From positions 1 to 61,894 of the forward strand of contig NZ_QOWC01000020.1 of the NCBI RefSeq assembly GCF_003574465.1: a DNA stretch of 61,894 nucleotides, in the 5' to 3' direction. The notes below the pieces were generated by a model. That model made no database searches, was not told the DNA's origin, and worked only from the letters and a program-made list of their open reading frames with translations. Positions 9,353 to 17,905 of the stretch are shown one piece after another. The translations under genes and the position numbers were made by a program. The DNA is from Methylobacterium crusticola. GTDB taxonomy: Bacteria; Pseudomonadota; Alphaproteobacteria; Rhizobiales; Beijerinckiaceae. Every line of letters begins with the position of its first letter. The stretch's first letter is position 1.

Positions 9353-11158
9353 TCACGCCTCCTTGTACCAGTCGGAGAGCAGCCAGAGGGAATTGTCCCA
9401 GCCGCTGAGCGGCGCCTGCAACTTGGCGTTCAGCGCCGAGACCTGCGCCCGGTGGAGGAGCGGCAGGACGTACTCGGAGACCACGACGTCGTTCATCTTG
9501 ATGAACAGGGCGGCCCGCTTCGTCAGGTCGAGCTCGGTCTGGGTGGCCCGGTAGAGGGCGTCGGCCTCGGGGTTGCGCATGCGGCAGATGTTGCGGCCCT
9601 GCCACTTGTTCTCCTTGGTGGCGGCCTCCCACGAGACGAATTGCAGCATGAACACGGCCGGATCGGCCTGGGTCATGTTGACCGTGTACATCTCCATGTC
9701 GGCGTAGAAGTGCGGGAAGGTGTCGGGGTTCGCGACGTCCGAGGAGAAGAAGACCGAGCCGGGGACCGACTTCAGCTCCATGTCGATGCCGGCCTTCTGG
9801 GCAGCCTGCTTGACGATGGCCTGGGTCTTCTGCCGGGGGGCGTTGATGGAGGTCTGAAAGACGAACTTCAGCGCCTTGCCGTCCTTCGCCCGGATGCCGT
9901 CGGCGCCCTTCTTCCAGCCGGCCGCCTCGAGGATCTGGGCCGCCTTGTCGACGTCGAAGGCGAACGTGGTGTTGGGCGAGCGGAAGCGCTCGGGGCCGTT
10001 GAGGATGTTGGCGGTCGCCCGCGCGGTGCGGCCGTAGATGAACTGCTGGGTCGCGGCGCGGTTGACGATCAGGTTCATGGCCTGGCGCACCGCCGGGTCC
10101 GCGAAGGCGAAGTGCTTGGTCTTGAGCGAGGCGCGCTCGCCGTCGACCTCGGCCGTGGGATCGGTGGCGTTGAGCAGGATGAACTCGACGTTGCCGCCGT
10201 ACGAGATCGCGATGCGCCCGCGCCCCCCGGCCTCGAACCGCTTCAGGATCTCGTCCTCGACCTGCATGTTCCAGGCGTAGTCGTACTCGCCGGTCTGGAG
10301 CACGGCGCGGGCCGCCGAGACCGCGTCGCCGCCGCCCTTCATCTCGACGGAATCGAAGAACGGGCGGCTGGGCACGTGGTAGTCGGGGTTGCGCTCGCCG
10401 CGCAGGATGTCGCCCGGGCGGAATTCCTGGAACCGGTAGGGGCCGGTGCCCACGGGCGCGAGGTTCGCGGGCGCGTCGCGGGACTTCTCGCCCGCGTAGG
10501 CGGAGAAGAGGTGCTTGGGGATGATCATGCCGGCCGTCGACACGAAGGCGTCGGCCCAGAACGGCGTCGGCTTGTCGAACACGACCTTGACGGTGAGGTC
10601 GTCGACCTTCTCGACCTTGATGTCCTTGTAGGTGCCGAGCGTGACCGCGGCGGTGGCGGGGTTGCCGGCGTACTCCCAGTTGAACACCACGTCGTCGGCC
10701 GTGAAGGGCTTGCCGTCGTGCCACTTCACCCCGGGCTTGAGCTTCCAGGTCACCGAGCGGCCGTCCGCCGCGACGCCGCCGTTCTCCGTCGAGGGCACCT
10801 CGGCGGCGAGGATCGGCAGCAGGTTGCCGTCGTCGTCCCAGGCCGCGAGCGGCTCGTAGAAGATGCGCGAGCCTTCCTGGTCCTTGGTACCGACGGCGAA
10901 GTGCGGGTTGATCAGGGTGGCGGCCTGCCAGAACAGCAGCTTCAGCGGCCCCCCGCCCCCCGCCTTGACGGGCTTGTAGGCGGTGCGGACATCCGCCGCC
11001 ATGGCGACGCCGTTCTGGGCCAGCATCATGCCGGCCATGGGGGCCGTGAGGCCGAGGGCGAGCATGCGCCGGACGAAGCCCCGGCGGGACATCCGGCCGT
11101 CCTTCACGTCGGCGATGAGCGTCCGCAGGTCCCGCTCTGTCATGTCCTGCTTCCTCAT
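9353..11158 (-). CDS. Periplasmic peptide/solute-binding protein (SBP family 5), Tat-type signal
   Basis: A 601-residue extracytoplasmic binding protein for the dipeptide-type ABC importer. The N-terminus contains SRRGFVRRML at residues 24-33 followed by a hydrophobic stretch, which fits a twin-arginine signal. The mature part has SBP_bac_5 features: WKLKPGVKWHDGKPFTADDV, the GTGPYRF motif and the AMNLIVNRAA segment. The ATG at 11158 is chosen because GAGAGGGG lies upstream and the longer reading has no signal peptide. It is first in the operon, and 236 bases separate it from the divergent M20 amidohydrolase gene. Ligand unknown; by context possibly an amide or peptide conjugate. Confidence 0.9.
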   Translation of the reverse strand: MRKQDMTERDLRTLIADVKDGRMSRRGFVRRMLALGLTAPMAGMMLAQNGVAMAADVRTAYKPVKAGGGGPLKLLFWQAATLINPHFAVGTKDQEGSRIFYEPLAAWDDDGNLLPILAAEVPSTENGGVAADGRSVTWKLKPGVKWHDGKPFTADDVVFNWEYAGNPATAAVTLGTYKDIKVEKVDDLTVKVVFDKPTPFWADAFVSTAGMIIPKHLFSAYAGEKSRDAPANLAPVGTGPYRFQEFRPGDILRGERNPDYHVPSRPFFDSVEMKGGGDAVSAARAVLQTGEYDYAWNMQVEDEILKRFEAGGRGRIAISYGGNVEFILLNATDPTAEVDGERASLKTKHFAFADPAVRQAMNLIVNRAATQQFIYGRTARATANILNGPERFRSPNTTFAFDVDKAAQILEAAGWKKGADGIRAKDGKALKFVFQTSINAPRQKTQAIVKQAAQKAGIDMELKSVPGSVFFSSDVANPDTFPHFYADMEMYTVNMTQADPAVFMLQFVSWEAATKENKWQGRNICRMRNPEADALYRATQTELDLTKRAALFIKMNDVVVSEYVLPLLHRAQVSALNAKLQAPLSGWDNSLWLLSDWYKEA

Positions 11159-11394
11159 GGGAAAATTCCCCTCTCGCCTGCCGTGCCGCGCCGCCAGCAT
11201 CGCTGCGGGTGCGGGCGTCCGCAAGCCATCTCCGCGCGGCGGGCGAGGTATTCGCAAGTTGCGCGCCACGCCCGCGCCGGCCGCCTGGGCAAACCGGCCC
11301 GCGCCCTGCATACCCTCGGGCCCGGCGGAGCGCCCCGGCACGCCGTCGCGCAGGGCCGGCCGGCCGCGCCCGAGAGCCCGGAGAGGAGCCCGAG

Positions 11395-12810
11395 ATGGAC
11401 AACCGCAACGCGCTGTGGCGGCACGTCGACGCCCACACGGACAGGCTGGTCGCGCTCAGCGACCGGGTCTGGGGCATGCCGGAGGTCTGCTACACCGAGG
11501 CCCGCTCGGCCGCCGAGCACGGCGCCGAGCTGCGCCACCAGGGCTTCCGGGTGACGGAAGGGCTCGCCGGCATCCCGACGGCCCTCGTGGGCGAGGCCGG
11601 CGAGGGCGGGCCGGTGATCGCGTTCCTGGGCGAGTACGACGCGCTCCCGGGCCTGAGCCAGGAGGCCGGCGTGGCCGAGCACCGCCCCGTCGAGGCCGGC
11701 GGCCACGGCCACGGCTGCGGGCACAACCTGCTCGGATCGGCGGCACTGCTCGCCGCGACCGCCGTGAAGGACTGGCTCGCCGAGACCGGCCTGCCCGGGC
11801 GCGTGCGCTACTACGGCTGCCCGGCCGAGGAGGGGGGCGCGGCCAAGGCCTTCATGGTGCGGGAGGGCGCCTTCGCGGACGCGGACGCCGCGATCTCGTG
11901 GCACCCGTCGAGCTTCTGGGAGGTGACGCCGCCGCTCTCCCTCGCCAACACCCGGGCCGACTTCGTGTTCGCCGGCCGCGCCGCCCACGCGGCGGCCGCC
12001 CCCCACCTGGGGCGCAGCGCTCTCGACGCCGTCGAGCTCATGAACGTCGGCGTCAACTACATGCGCGAGCACATGCCGAGCGACGCGCGCGTGCACTACG
12101 CGCTCCTCGACGCCGGCGGCATCGCGCCGAACGTCGTCCAGGCCCGCGCCCGGGTGCGCTACTCGATCCGCGCCCGCGACCTGCCGGGGATGCTCGAGCT
12201 CGTGGAGCGGGTGCGCAAGATCGCGGAGGGCGCCGCGCTCATGACCGAGACCCGCGTGGAGATGCGCATCGTGAGCGCGGTCTCGAACGTGGTCGGCAAC
12301 ACGCCGCTGGAGCAGGCCCTGCACGGCGTGATGGAGGAGCTCGGGCCCCCCCACTTCGGCGACGGGGACCGGGCCTTCGCCCGGGCGATCCAGGAGACCC
12401 TCTCGCCGCAGGACATCGCGGCGGTCTACCGCACGATCGGGCGGCCGCCCTCCGACGCCCCCCTCGCCGACTTCCTGGTGCCCCTCGACGCGCGGCGCAA
12501 CCCGGCGATCGGCTCGACGGATGTCGGCGACGTGAGCTGGGTCGTCCCCACGGTCCAGGCGCACGCCCCGACGGTCGCGGCAGGGACGCCCTTCCACACC
12601 TGGCAGGTGGTGGCGCAGGGCAAGGCGCCGGCCGCCCACAAGGCGATGGTGCAGGTCGCCAAGGCCATGGCGGCGACGGGGGCGGCCGTGCTCACCGATC
12701 CGGCGCTCCTGGCCGCCGCGAAGGCGGACCTGAGGGCGCGCACGGAGGGCGGCTACGTCTCCCCGCTGCCGCCCGAGGTGAGCCCGCCGCTGACGATGTC
12801 CCTCGGGTGA
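11395..12810 (+). CDS. M20-family amidohydrolase (AbgB-like)
   Basis: A 471-residue zinc-type amidohydrolase resembling p-aminobenzoyl-glutamate hydrolase subunit B. Metal-ligand regions are visible as GEYDALPG, GHGHGCGHN (about residues 102-110) and YGCPAEEGG (about 139-147), with a later ISWHPS histidine. A dimerisation-domain segment (ADFVFAGRAAHAAAAPHLGRSALDAV) follows. The ATG at 11395 is preceded by GAGAGGAG; the ORF can extend upstream but with low-complexity sequence. It is divergent from a dipeptide-type importer, suggesting that the transporter brings in the amide or peptide conjugate this enzyme cleaves. AbgA is not adjacent. Confidence 0.87.
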   Translation: MDNRNALWRHVDAHTDRLVALSDRVWGMPEVCYTEARSAAEHGAELRHQGFRVTEGLAGIPTALVGEAGEGGPVIAFLGEYDALPGLSQEAGVAEHRPVEAGGHGHGCGHNLLGSAALLAATAVKDWLAETGLPGRVRYYGCPAEEGGAAKAFMVREGAFADADAAISWHPSSFWEVTPPLSLANTRADFVFAGRAAHAAAAPHLGRSALDAVELMNVGVNYMREHMPSDARVHYALLDAGGIAPNVVQARARVRYSIRARDLPGMLELVERVRKIAEGAALMTETRVEMRIVSAVSNVVGNTPLEQALHGVMEELGPPHFGDGDRAFARAIQETLSPQDIAAVYRTIGRPPSDAPLADFLVPLDARRNPAIGSTDVGDVSWVVPTVQAHAPTVAAGTPFHTWQVVAQGKAPAAHKAMVQVAKAMAATGAAVLTDPALLAAAKADLRARTEGGYVSPLPPEVSPPLTMSLG

Positions 12811-12880
12811 GGGCCGCCTTCCGTCCCCGCGCCGGGCCGCCCTGTCCCCGCCCCGTCGCCGCGCCGGGCGGCCCAGGCCC

Positions 12881-13648
12881 TCAGAGCGTCGCCAGGACGC
12901 CGCCGTCGACGTAGAGGATCTGCCCGTTGACGAAGTCGGAGGCCGCGGAGGCGAGGAAGATCGCGGCCCCTTGCAGCTCCTCGACCCGGCCCCAGCGGCC
13001 GGCCGGGGTGCGCGCCTTGAGCCAGGCGTCGAAGTCGGGGTTGTCGATCAACGCCTGGTTGAGGGGCGTCGCGAAGTAGCCGGGGCCGATCCCGTTCACC
13101 TGGAGCCCGTGGCGGGCCCAGTCGGTGCACATGCCCTTGGTCAGGTTCTTCACGGCGCCCTTGGAGGCGGTGTAGGGCGCGATCCCGGCCCGGGCGGCCT
13201 CGCTCTGGAGGCTCGCGATGTTGATGATCTTGCCGCGCCGGCGCCGGATCATGTGCCGCGCCACCGCCTGCCCGACGTAGAACACGCTGTCGAGGTTGAT
13301 CCGCATCAGCTCGCGCCAGGTCTCCACCGGGAAGTCCTCGAGCGGCATGCGGCGCTGGATGCCGGCGTTGTTGACGAGGATGTCGAGGGGGCCGATCTCC
13401 GCCTCGATCCGCGCGACGCCGGCCGCGACGGCGGCGGGATCGGACACGTCGAACGCGGCCGCCCGGGCGTCGAGGCCCTGCCGCCGCAGGCCGTCCACCG
13501 CCGCCTCGAGCTTCGTCGCGTCGCGGCCGTTCAGCACCAGGGCGGCACCGGCGCGCCCGAGCCCCAGGGCGAGGGAGAGCCCGATGCCCTGGCTGGACCC
13601 CGTGACGAGGGCGCGCCGGCCCGTCAGATCGAACAGTGCAACCGACAC
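12881..13648 (-). CDS. idnO: Gluconate 5-dehydrogenase-like SDR
   Basis: A 255-residue short-chain dehydrogenase. It has the TGSSQGIG cofactor motif at about residues 16-23, NNAG near 92, and the catalytic Tyr-x3-Lys as YTASKGAVK at about 159-167 after an IASLQSE serine. The QRRMPLEDFP segment after NNAGI and the PGYFATPLNQAL segment are typical of gluconate 5-dehydrogenase, which reduces 5-keto-D-gluconate with NADPH. It is divergent from the idonate dehydrogenase-like gene with a 149-base shared promoter region. Together they would convert L-idonate to D-gluconate. The name is by homology; sugar specificity of SDRs is variable. Confidence 0.82.
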   Translation of the reverse strand: MSVALFDLTGRRALVTGSSQGIGLSLALGLGRAGAALVLNGRDATKLEAAVDGLRRQGLDARAAAFDVSDPAAVAAGVARIEAEIGPLDILVNNAGIQRRMPLEDFPVETWRELMRINLDSVFYVGQAVARHMIRRRRGKIINIASLQSEAARAGIAPYTASKGAVKNLTKGMCTDWARHGLQVNGIGPGYFATPLNQALIDNPDFDAWLKARTPAGRWGRVEELQGAAIFLASAASDFVNGQILYVDGGVLATL

Positions 13649-13797
13649 GGCGTCCCTCCCGGCAGCGCCCGCCGAGCCGTCGCCGGACCCGTGCGATTGC
13701 GCTTCTGCCGGGAAGGAAGCAGGCTACCGATCCAGAAGCAAGAGGACGGCCCCGGCCGGGCGCGCCCCGGAATCCGGGGCCCGGGAGGAGCATTCCG

Positions 13798-14838
13798 ATG
13801 ACGCTCGCAGCGCGCATCCACGCCGCCAGGGACCTGCGGATCGAGCCGGTCGTCCTCCGCGAGCCGGAGCCCGACGAGGTCGTGGTCGCGCTCGGCGCCG
13901 GCGGCATCTGCGGCTCGGACCTGTCCTACTACGGCAAGGGCCGGGTCGGCGACTTCTCCCTGCGCGAGCCCATGGTGCTCGGCCACGAGGTCGCCGGCAC
14001 CGTGGCCCGGGTCGGGGCGGCGGTCACGGCCGTCAGGCCCGGGGAGCGGGTCGCGGTCGACCCGAGCCGCCCGTGCCGGGCCTGCGACTTCTGCCGGGCC
14101 GGCCGCTCGAACCTCTGCCGCTCCATGCGGTTCTTCGGCTCTGCGGCGGTCTTCCCGCATGTCCAGGGTGCCTTCAGCGAGGAGTTCCTCGCCCGGGCCG
14201 ACCAGTGCGTGGCGGTCCCGGACGCCATGCCGATGCGGGTGGCGGCCTGCGGCGAGCCCCTGGCGGTGGCGCTGCACGGGGTGCGCCGGGCGGGCGAGCT
14301 GCTCGGCCGCCACGTCGTGATCGCGGGCGCGGGCCCGATCGGGCTCCTCTGCCTGATGGCCGCGCGCCTCGCCGGCGCCCGGCGGGTCGTCTGCACCGAC
14401 CTCGCCGCGGCCCCCCTCGCCATCGCCCGCGAGATCGGCGCCGCCGAGACCGTCAACGTCGCGGAGGCGCCCGAGCGCCTCGCCGCCTACGAGGCCGACA
14501 AGGGCACGTTCGACGTGGCCCTGGAGGCGACGGGCTCGCCCGCGGCGCTCGCCTCCCTGTTCCGGGTGGTGCGGCCGGGCGGGCGCGTGGTGCAGCTCGG
14601 CATGATGCCGCCGGGCGACATCCCGGTCCCGGCCAACCTCCTGATGGCCCGCGAGATCGACTTCGTCGGCGCCTTCCGGTTCCACGAGGAGTTCCGCACC
14701 GCCGTGTCGCTCCTCGCGGCCGGGCGCCTCGACGTCGGCCCGATCCTCTCGGCCGAGCTGCCCATGGGCCGGGCCGGCGAGGCCTTCGCGCTCGCGGGCG
14801 ACCGGAGCCGGGCGATCAAGGTCCACCTCACCCTCTGA
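13798..14838 (+). CDS. idnD: L-idonate 5-dehydrogenase-like zinc alcohol dehydrogenase
   Basis: A 346-residue medium-chain dehydrogenase. Catalytic-zinc residues lie in CGSDLSYYGKGRVG and GHEVAGTV; the structural-zinc Cys4 lobe is CRACDFCRAGRSNLC. The Rossmann motif GAGPIGLL lies near residue 177. The RVGDFSLREPMVLGHE context is characteristic of L-idonate 5-dehydrogenases, which oxidise L-idonate to 5-ketogluconate. The ATG at 13798 follows GGGAGGAGC; upstream codons read as non-conserved sequence. It is paired divergently with the gluconate 5-dehydrogenase-like gene, which supports the assignment. Confidence 0.83.
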   Translation: MTLAARIHAARDLRIEPVVLREPEPDEVVVALGAGGICGSDLSYYGKGRVGDFSLREPMVLGHEVAGTVARVGAAVTAVRPGERVAVDPSRPCRACDFCRAGRSNLCRSMRFFGSAAVFPHVQGAFSEEFLARADQCVAVPDAMPMRVAACGEPLAVALHGVRRAGELLGRHVVIAGAGPIGLLCLMAARLAGARRVVCTDLAAAPLAIAREIGAAETVNVAEAPERLAAYEADKGTFDVALEATGSPAALASLFRVVRPGGRVVQLGMMPPGDIPVPANLLMAREIDFVGAFRFHEEFRTAVSLLAAGRLDVGPILSAELPMGRAGEAFALAGDRSRAIKVHLTL

Positions 14839-15071
14839 GAGGGAGGGTGATCGGCTTCAGGCTGGCCCTGCGGGAGACGGCCGCGCCTCCCGCGCGGGCG
14901 GGTCCGGCGCCCGGGGGCGAGGCGCGGCGCGCCCGGGCGGCGCGGTGCTCTCGGGAAGCGCGCGGGCGCGAGGTGACCGCGCGGTGACGCAGGGTAGCGC
15001 GCCGGCGCGCGGTGCCCTATGAGCGCAGCGCCCCCGCCCGGCACCCCCAGAGGCCTCCCGTTCCCTCCCGC

Positions 15072-15749
15072 ATGGCCATCGTCTTCGACAGGGTGCGCGC
15101 GTCGCGCCACGGCCGGCCGGTCCTGCACGAGACCGCCCTGACCCTGCGCGAGCGGCGCATCGGCGTCGTCGGCCCGAACGGGTCGGGCAAGAGCAGCCTC
15201 GCCCGGCTGATCAACGGCCTCCTGCTGCCGGATGCCGGAAGCGTGCGGGTCGACGGCCTCGACACCCGCGCCGACGCCCGGGCGGTGCGCCGCAGGGTCG
15301 GCTTCGTGTTCCAGAACCCGGCCGACCAGATCGTGTTTCCGGTCGTGTCGGAGGATATCGGCTTCGGCCTGCGCAACCTCGGGCTGGCGCGGGGCGAGAT
15401 CGCCGCCCGGTCGGCGGCGGTGCTGGAGCGCTTCGGCCTCGCGCACCTCGCCGAGCGGCCGAGCCACGCCCTGAGCGGCGGCGAGAAGCAGATGGTGGCC
15501 CTCGCCGCCGTGCTGGTGACCGAGCCCGCGATCGTGGTCTTCGACGAGCCGACCACGCTCCTCGACCTGCGCCACCGCAACCGCGTCCGCGCGGCGATCG
15601 CGGGCCTCGCCCAGACCGCCATCGTGGTCTCGCACGACCTCGCCCTGCTGGAGGGGTTCGAGCGCGTGCTGGTGATGGACGCGGGCCGGGTCGTGGCCGA
15701 CGACGCCGCCGAGCCGGCGCTGCGCTGGTACGTGGACCACCTGTCGTGA
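15072..15749 (+). CDS. bioM: Biotin ECF transporter ATPase BioM
   Basis: A 225-residue energy-coupling-factor ATPase. Walker A is GPNGSGKSS, the Q-loop is FVFQNPADQIVFPVV, the signature is LSGGEKQM and Walker B is IVVFDEPTTLLD. The Q-loop sequence followed by VSEDIGFGLRNL is typical of EcfA-type subunits. It is the first gene of a tight bioM-bioN-bioY operon importing biotin. The ATG at 15072 gives MAIVFDRV, matching the family N-terminus; an upstream GTG at 15012 adds a non-conserved stretch. No TTATMKATAA-like BioR box was found in the 233-base upstream gap. Confidence 0.9.
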   Translation: MAIVFDRVRASRHGRPVLHETALTLRERRIGVVGPNGSGKSSLARLINGLLLPDAGSVRVDGLDTRADARAVRRRVGFVFQNPADQIVFPVVSEDIGFGLRNLGLARGEIAARSAAVLERFGLAHLAERPSHALSGGEKQMVALAAVLVTEPAIVVFDEPTTLLDLRHRNRVRAAIAGLAQTAIVVSHDLALLEGFERVLVMDAGRVVADDAAEPALRWYVDHLS

Positions 15750-16438
15750 CCCTCCCGCTCTACGTCCCGGGCACGACGCGCCTGCACCGGGCGCCCGCCG
15801 GCCTCAAGCTCGGCCTCCTGTGCGGGGCCGGGATCGCCCTCGTCCTGACGCGAGAGAGCCTCGTCCTGGCGGGCGCCGCGCTCGCCGGCGCGCTCCTGCT
15901 GCGGGCCGCCGGCGCGCCCCGGGAGAGCCTGCGGCCCCGGCTCGCGGGGCTCGCCGGGGTGCTCGCCGCGGTCGGGCTCGCGACCGGGCTCCTCGACGGC
16001 TGGGACGCCGCGCTCGCGGCGTGCCTGCGCGTCCTCGCCCTGGCGCTGCCGGCCCTCGCCGTGACCCTGACGACGCGCGCCTCCGACCTCCTCGACGCGA
16101 TGGAGCGGGCGCTGCGACCCCTGGAGCGGCTCGGCCTCGTCCAGGCCGGCCGGGTAAGCCTCGCGGTCGCGCTGGTGCTGCGCTTCGTGCCCGAGATCGC
16201 CGGCGAGGCGCGGGCGATCCGCGAGGCGCAGGCCGCCCGGGGCGTCCGGGCCGGGCCGGTCGGGCTGGTGGTGCCGCTGATCGTGCGCACCCTGGCCCGC
16301 GCCGACGCCGTTGCGGAGGCCATCGACGCCCGCGGCTACCCGCCCGACGGGGAGCCGTCCCGCCCGGCGCCGGCCGCCGCGCGACCGCGGCCCGAGACCC
16401 CGCCGCGCACCCCGCCCGAAGGAGGCAGCCCCGCATGA
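15746..16438 (+). CDS. bioN: Biotin ECF transporter transmembrane subunit BioN
   Basis: A 230-residue EcfT-type membrane protein. Several hydrophobic helices precede the conserved cytoplasmic coupling region, here EARAIREAQAARGVRAG near residues 153-169, whose Ala-Arg-Gly motif contacts the ATPase. It begins with GTG at 15746, overlapping the bioM stop by 4 bases. The C-terminal 30 residues are Pro/Ala/Arg-rich and probably cytoplasmic. It links BioM to the biotin-binding BioY. Confidence 0.88.
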   Translation: MTLPLYVPGTTRLHRAPAGLKLGLLCGAGIALVLTRESLVLAGAALAGALLLRAAGAPRESLRPRLAGLAGVLAAVGLATGLLDGWDAALAACLRVLALALPALAVTLTTRASDLLDAMERALRPLERLGLVQAGRVSLAVALVLRFVPEIAGEARAIREAQAARGVRAGPVGLVVPLIVRTLARADAVAEAIDARGYPPDGEPSRPAPAAARPRPETPPRTPPEGGSPA

Positions 16439-16989
16439 CGACCCGTGACCTGGTGCTCACCGCGCTGTTCGCGGCCCTGATCGTGGCGCTCGGGCTGATG
16501 CCGCCCGTGCCCGTCGCGGGGCTGCCGGTGCCGGTGACGCTGCAATCCCTCGGGATCATGCTGGCGGGGCTGATCCTCGGGCCGGTGCGGGGCGGCCTCG
16601 CGGCGGCGCTGGTGGTGCTCCTCGTGGTGCTCGGCCTGCCGGTGCTCTCCGGGGGCCGGGGCGGGTTCGGGGTGGTGGTGGGCCCGACGGGCGGCTTCCT
16701 CCTCGGCTGGGTCCCGGGGGCCGTCGTGACCGGCTGGATCGTCCGGCGCTGGGCGCCCGGCCCCTGGCGCCGGCGCGAGGCGGCCCTGGCGCTCCTCGCC
16801 GGGCTCGCCGGCGGCATCGGGGCGGTCTACGCGGTGGGGATCCCGTGGCTCGCCGCCGTCACCGGCATGGGCCTGTCGCGGGCGCTCCTCGGCAGCGCGG
16901 TGTTCGTCCCCGGCGACCTGATCAAGGCGGTGGCGGCCGTGCTCGTGGCCCGGGGCGTGCGGCGGGCCTACCCGATCGAGATGCGCTGA
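16435..16989 (+). CDS. bioY: Biotin transporter substrate-binding subunit BioY
   Basis: A 184-residue integral membrane protein with about six hydrophobic segments. It opens MTTRDLVLTALFAALIVALG and carries the BioY-type VPVTLQSLGIMLAGLILGPVRG segment and the GPTGGFLLGW motif. The C-terminal FVPGDLIKAVAAVLVARGV matches the family's biotin-pocket helix. The ATG at 16435 overlaps the bioN stop by 4 bases and follows GGAGG. This is the S-component that binds biotin with high affinity. Confidence 0.92.
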   Translation: MTTRDLVLTALFAALIVALGLMPPVPVAGLPVPVTLQSLGIMLAGLILGPVRGGLAAALVVLLVVLGLPVLSGGRGGFGVVVGPTGGFLLGWVPGAVVTGWIVRRWAPGPWRRREAALALLAGLAGGIGAVYAVGIPWLAAVTGMGLSRALLGSAVFVPGDLIKAVAAVLVARGVRRAYPIEMR

Positions 16990-17053
16990 GGCCCGCAGCG
17001 GGGCCGGACACGCGCCGCGGCGGGCGACCCGAACCCGGGGGGCGGCTCGGCCG

Positions 17054-17905
17054 TTGACGGGGGCTGCCCCCAGGAACGGACCCGATCCCGCGTTGCTCCG
17101 CGTCCTCACCTACAACGTCCGCCGCTGCCTCGGCACGGACGGCCGGCTCAGCCCGGAGCGCATCGCCGCGGTGATCGCCGCCTGCCGCCCCGACGTCGTG
17201 GCGCTCCAGGAGCTCGACGTCGGCCGGCGGCGCACCGGAGGCGTCGACCAGGCCCAGGCCATCGCGGACCGGCTCGGGATGGGGTCGCACTTCCACCCGG
17301 CGCTCCAGGTGATGGAGGAGCGCTACGGCGACGCGATCCTGACCGCCCTGCCGTCGCGGCTCGTGCGGGCGGAGGGCCTGCCCGGCCTCGCCCGGCGCCC
17401 GGGCCTGGAGCCCCGGGGCGCCCTCTGGGCCGCCGTGGCGGTCCGGGGCCGGGAGGTGCAGGTCATCACGACCCATCTCGGCCTCGACCGGCGCGAGCGC
17501 CTGGCCCAGGTGTCGGCCCTCACCGGCCCGCGCTGGCTCGGCGACCCGGCCTGCCGGGCGCCCGTCGTGCTCCTCGGCGACCTCAACGCCGTCCCGCTCT
17601 CGCGGGCCTACCGGCACCTCGCCGCCCGCCTGACGGATGCCGAGGGCGGGCCCTTCGGCGGCTGGGCCCGGCCGACCTTCCCGGCGCGGCTGCCCGCCCT
17701 GCGCCTCGACCACATCTTCGTCGGCGGCGGCATCGTCTCGCGGGGGATCCGGACCCTGCGCGCCGGGGAGGCCCGCCTCGCCTCGGACCACCTCCCGCTC
17801 GTGGCCGACCTCGCGTTCGCCCCGCCCAGGCCCGGCCTCGCCGCCGCCCCGCTGCCGGCGAGGCCGGCCAACCCCGATGACGCAGGATCCCACGGACGTG
17901 CCTGA
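17054..17905 (+). CDS. Endonuclease/exonuclease/phosphatase family protein (YbhP-like)
   Basis: A 283-residue EEP-fold hydrolase with VLTYNVRRC, ALQELDV (metal-binding Glu), THLGLDRRER, GDLNAVP and a C-terminal LASDHLPLVADL (Ser-Asp-His). All catalytic motifs of the DNase I/inositol phosphatase fold are present. The only available start in frame is the TTG at 17054, so the N-terminus is uncertain. It overlaps the next gene by 29 bases. With the UPF0104 membrane protein and the phospholipase-D enzyme next door it reproduces the E. coli ybhP-clsB-ybhN trio, suggesting a role in phospholipid metabolism, perhaps on phosphodiester headgroups. Confidence 0.85.
   Translation: MTGAAPRNGPDPALLRVLTYNVRRCLGTDGRLSPERIAAVIAACRPDVVALQELDVGRRRTGGVDQAQAIADRLGMGSHFHPALQVMEERYGDAILTALPSRLVRAEGLPGLARRPGLEPRGALWAAVAVRGREVQVITTHLGLDRRERLAQVSALTGPRWLGDPACRAPVVLLGDLNAVPLSRAYRHLAARLTDAEGGPFGGWARPTFPARLPALRLDHIFVGGGIVSRGIRTLRAGEARLASDHLPLVADLAFAPPRPGLAAAPLPARPANPDDAGSHGRA

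Noticed and set aside
14839..15071. A possible riboswitch or BioR operator before bioM.
   Set aside because: No TTATMKATAA box and no recognisable conserved riboswitch core was found; the region is plain GC-rich sequence.
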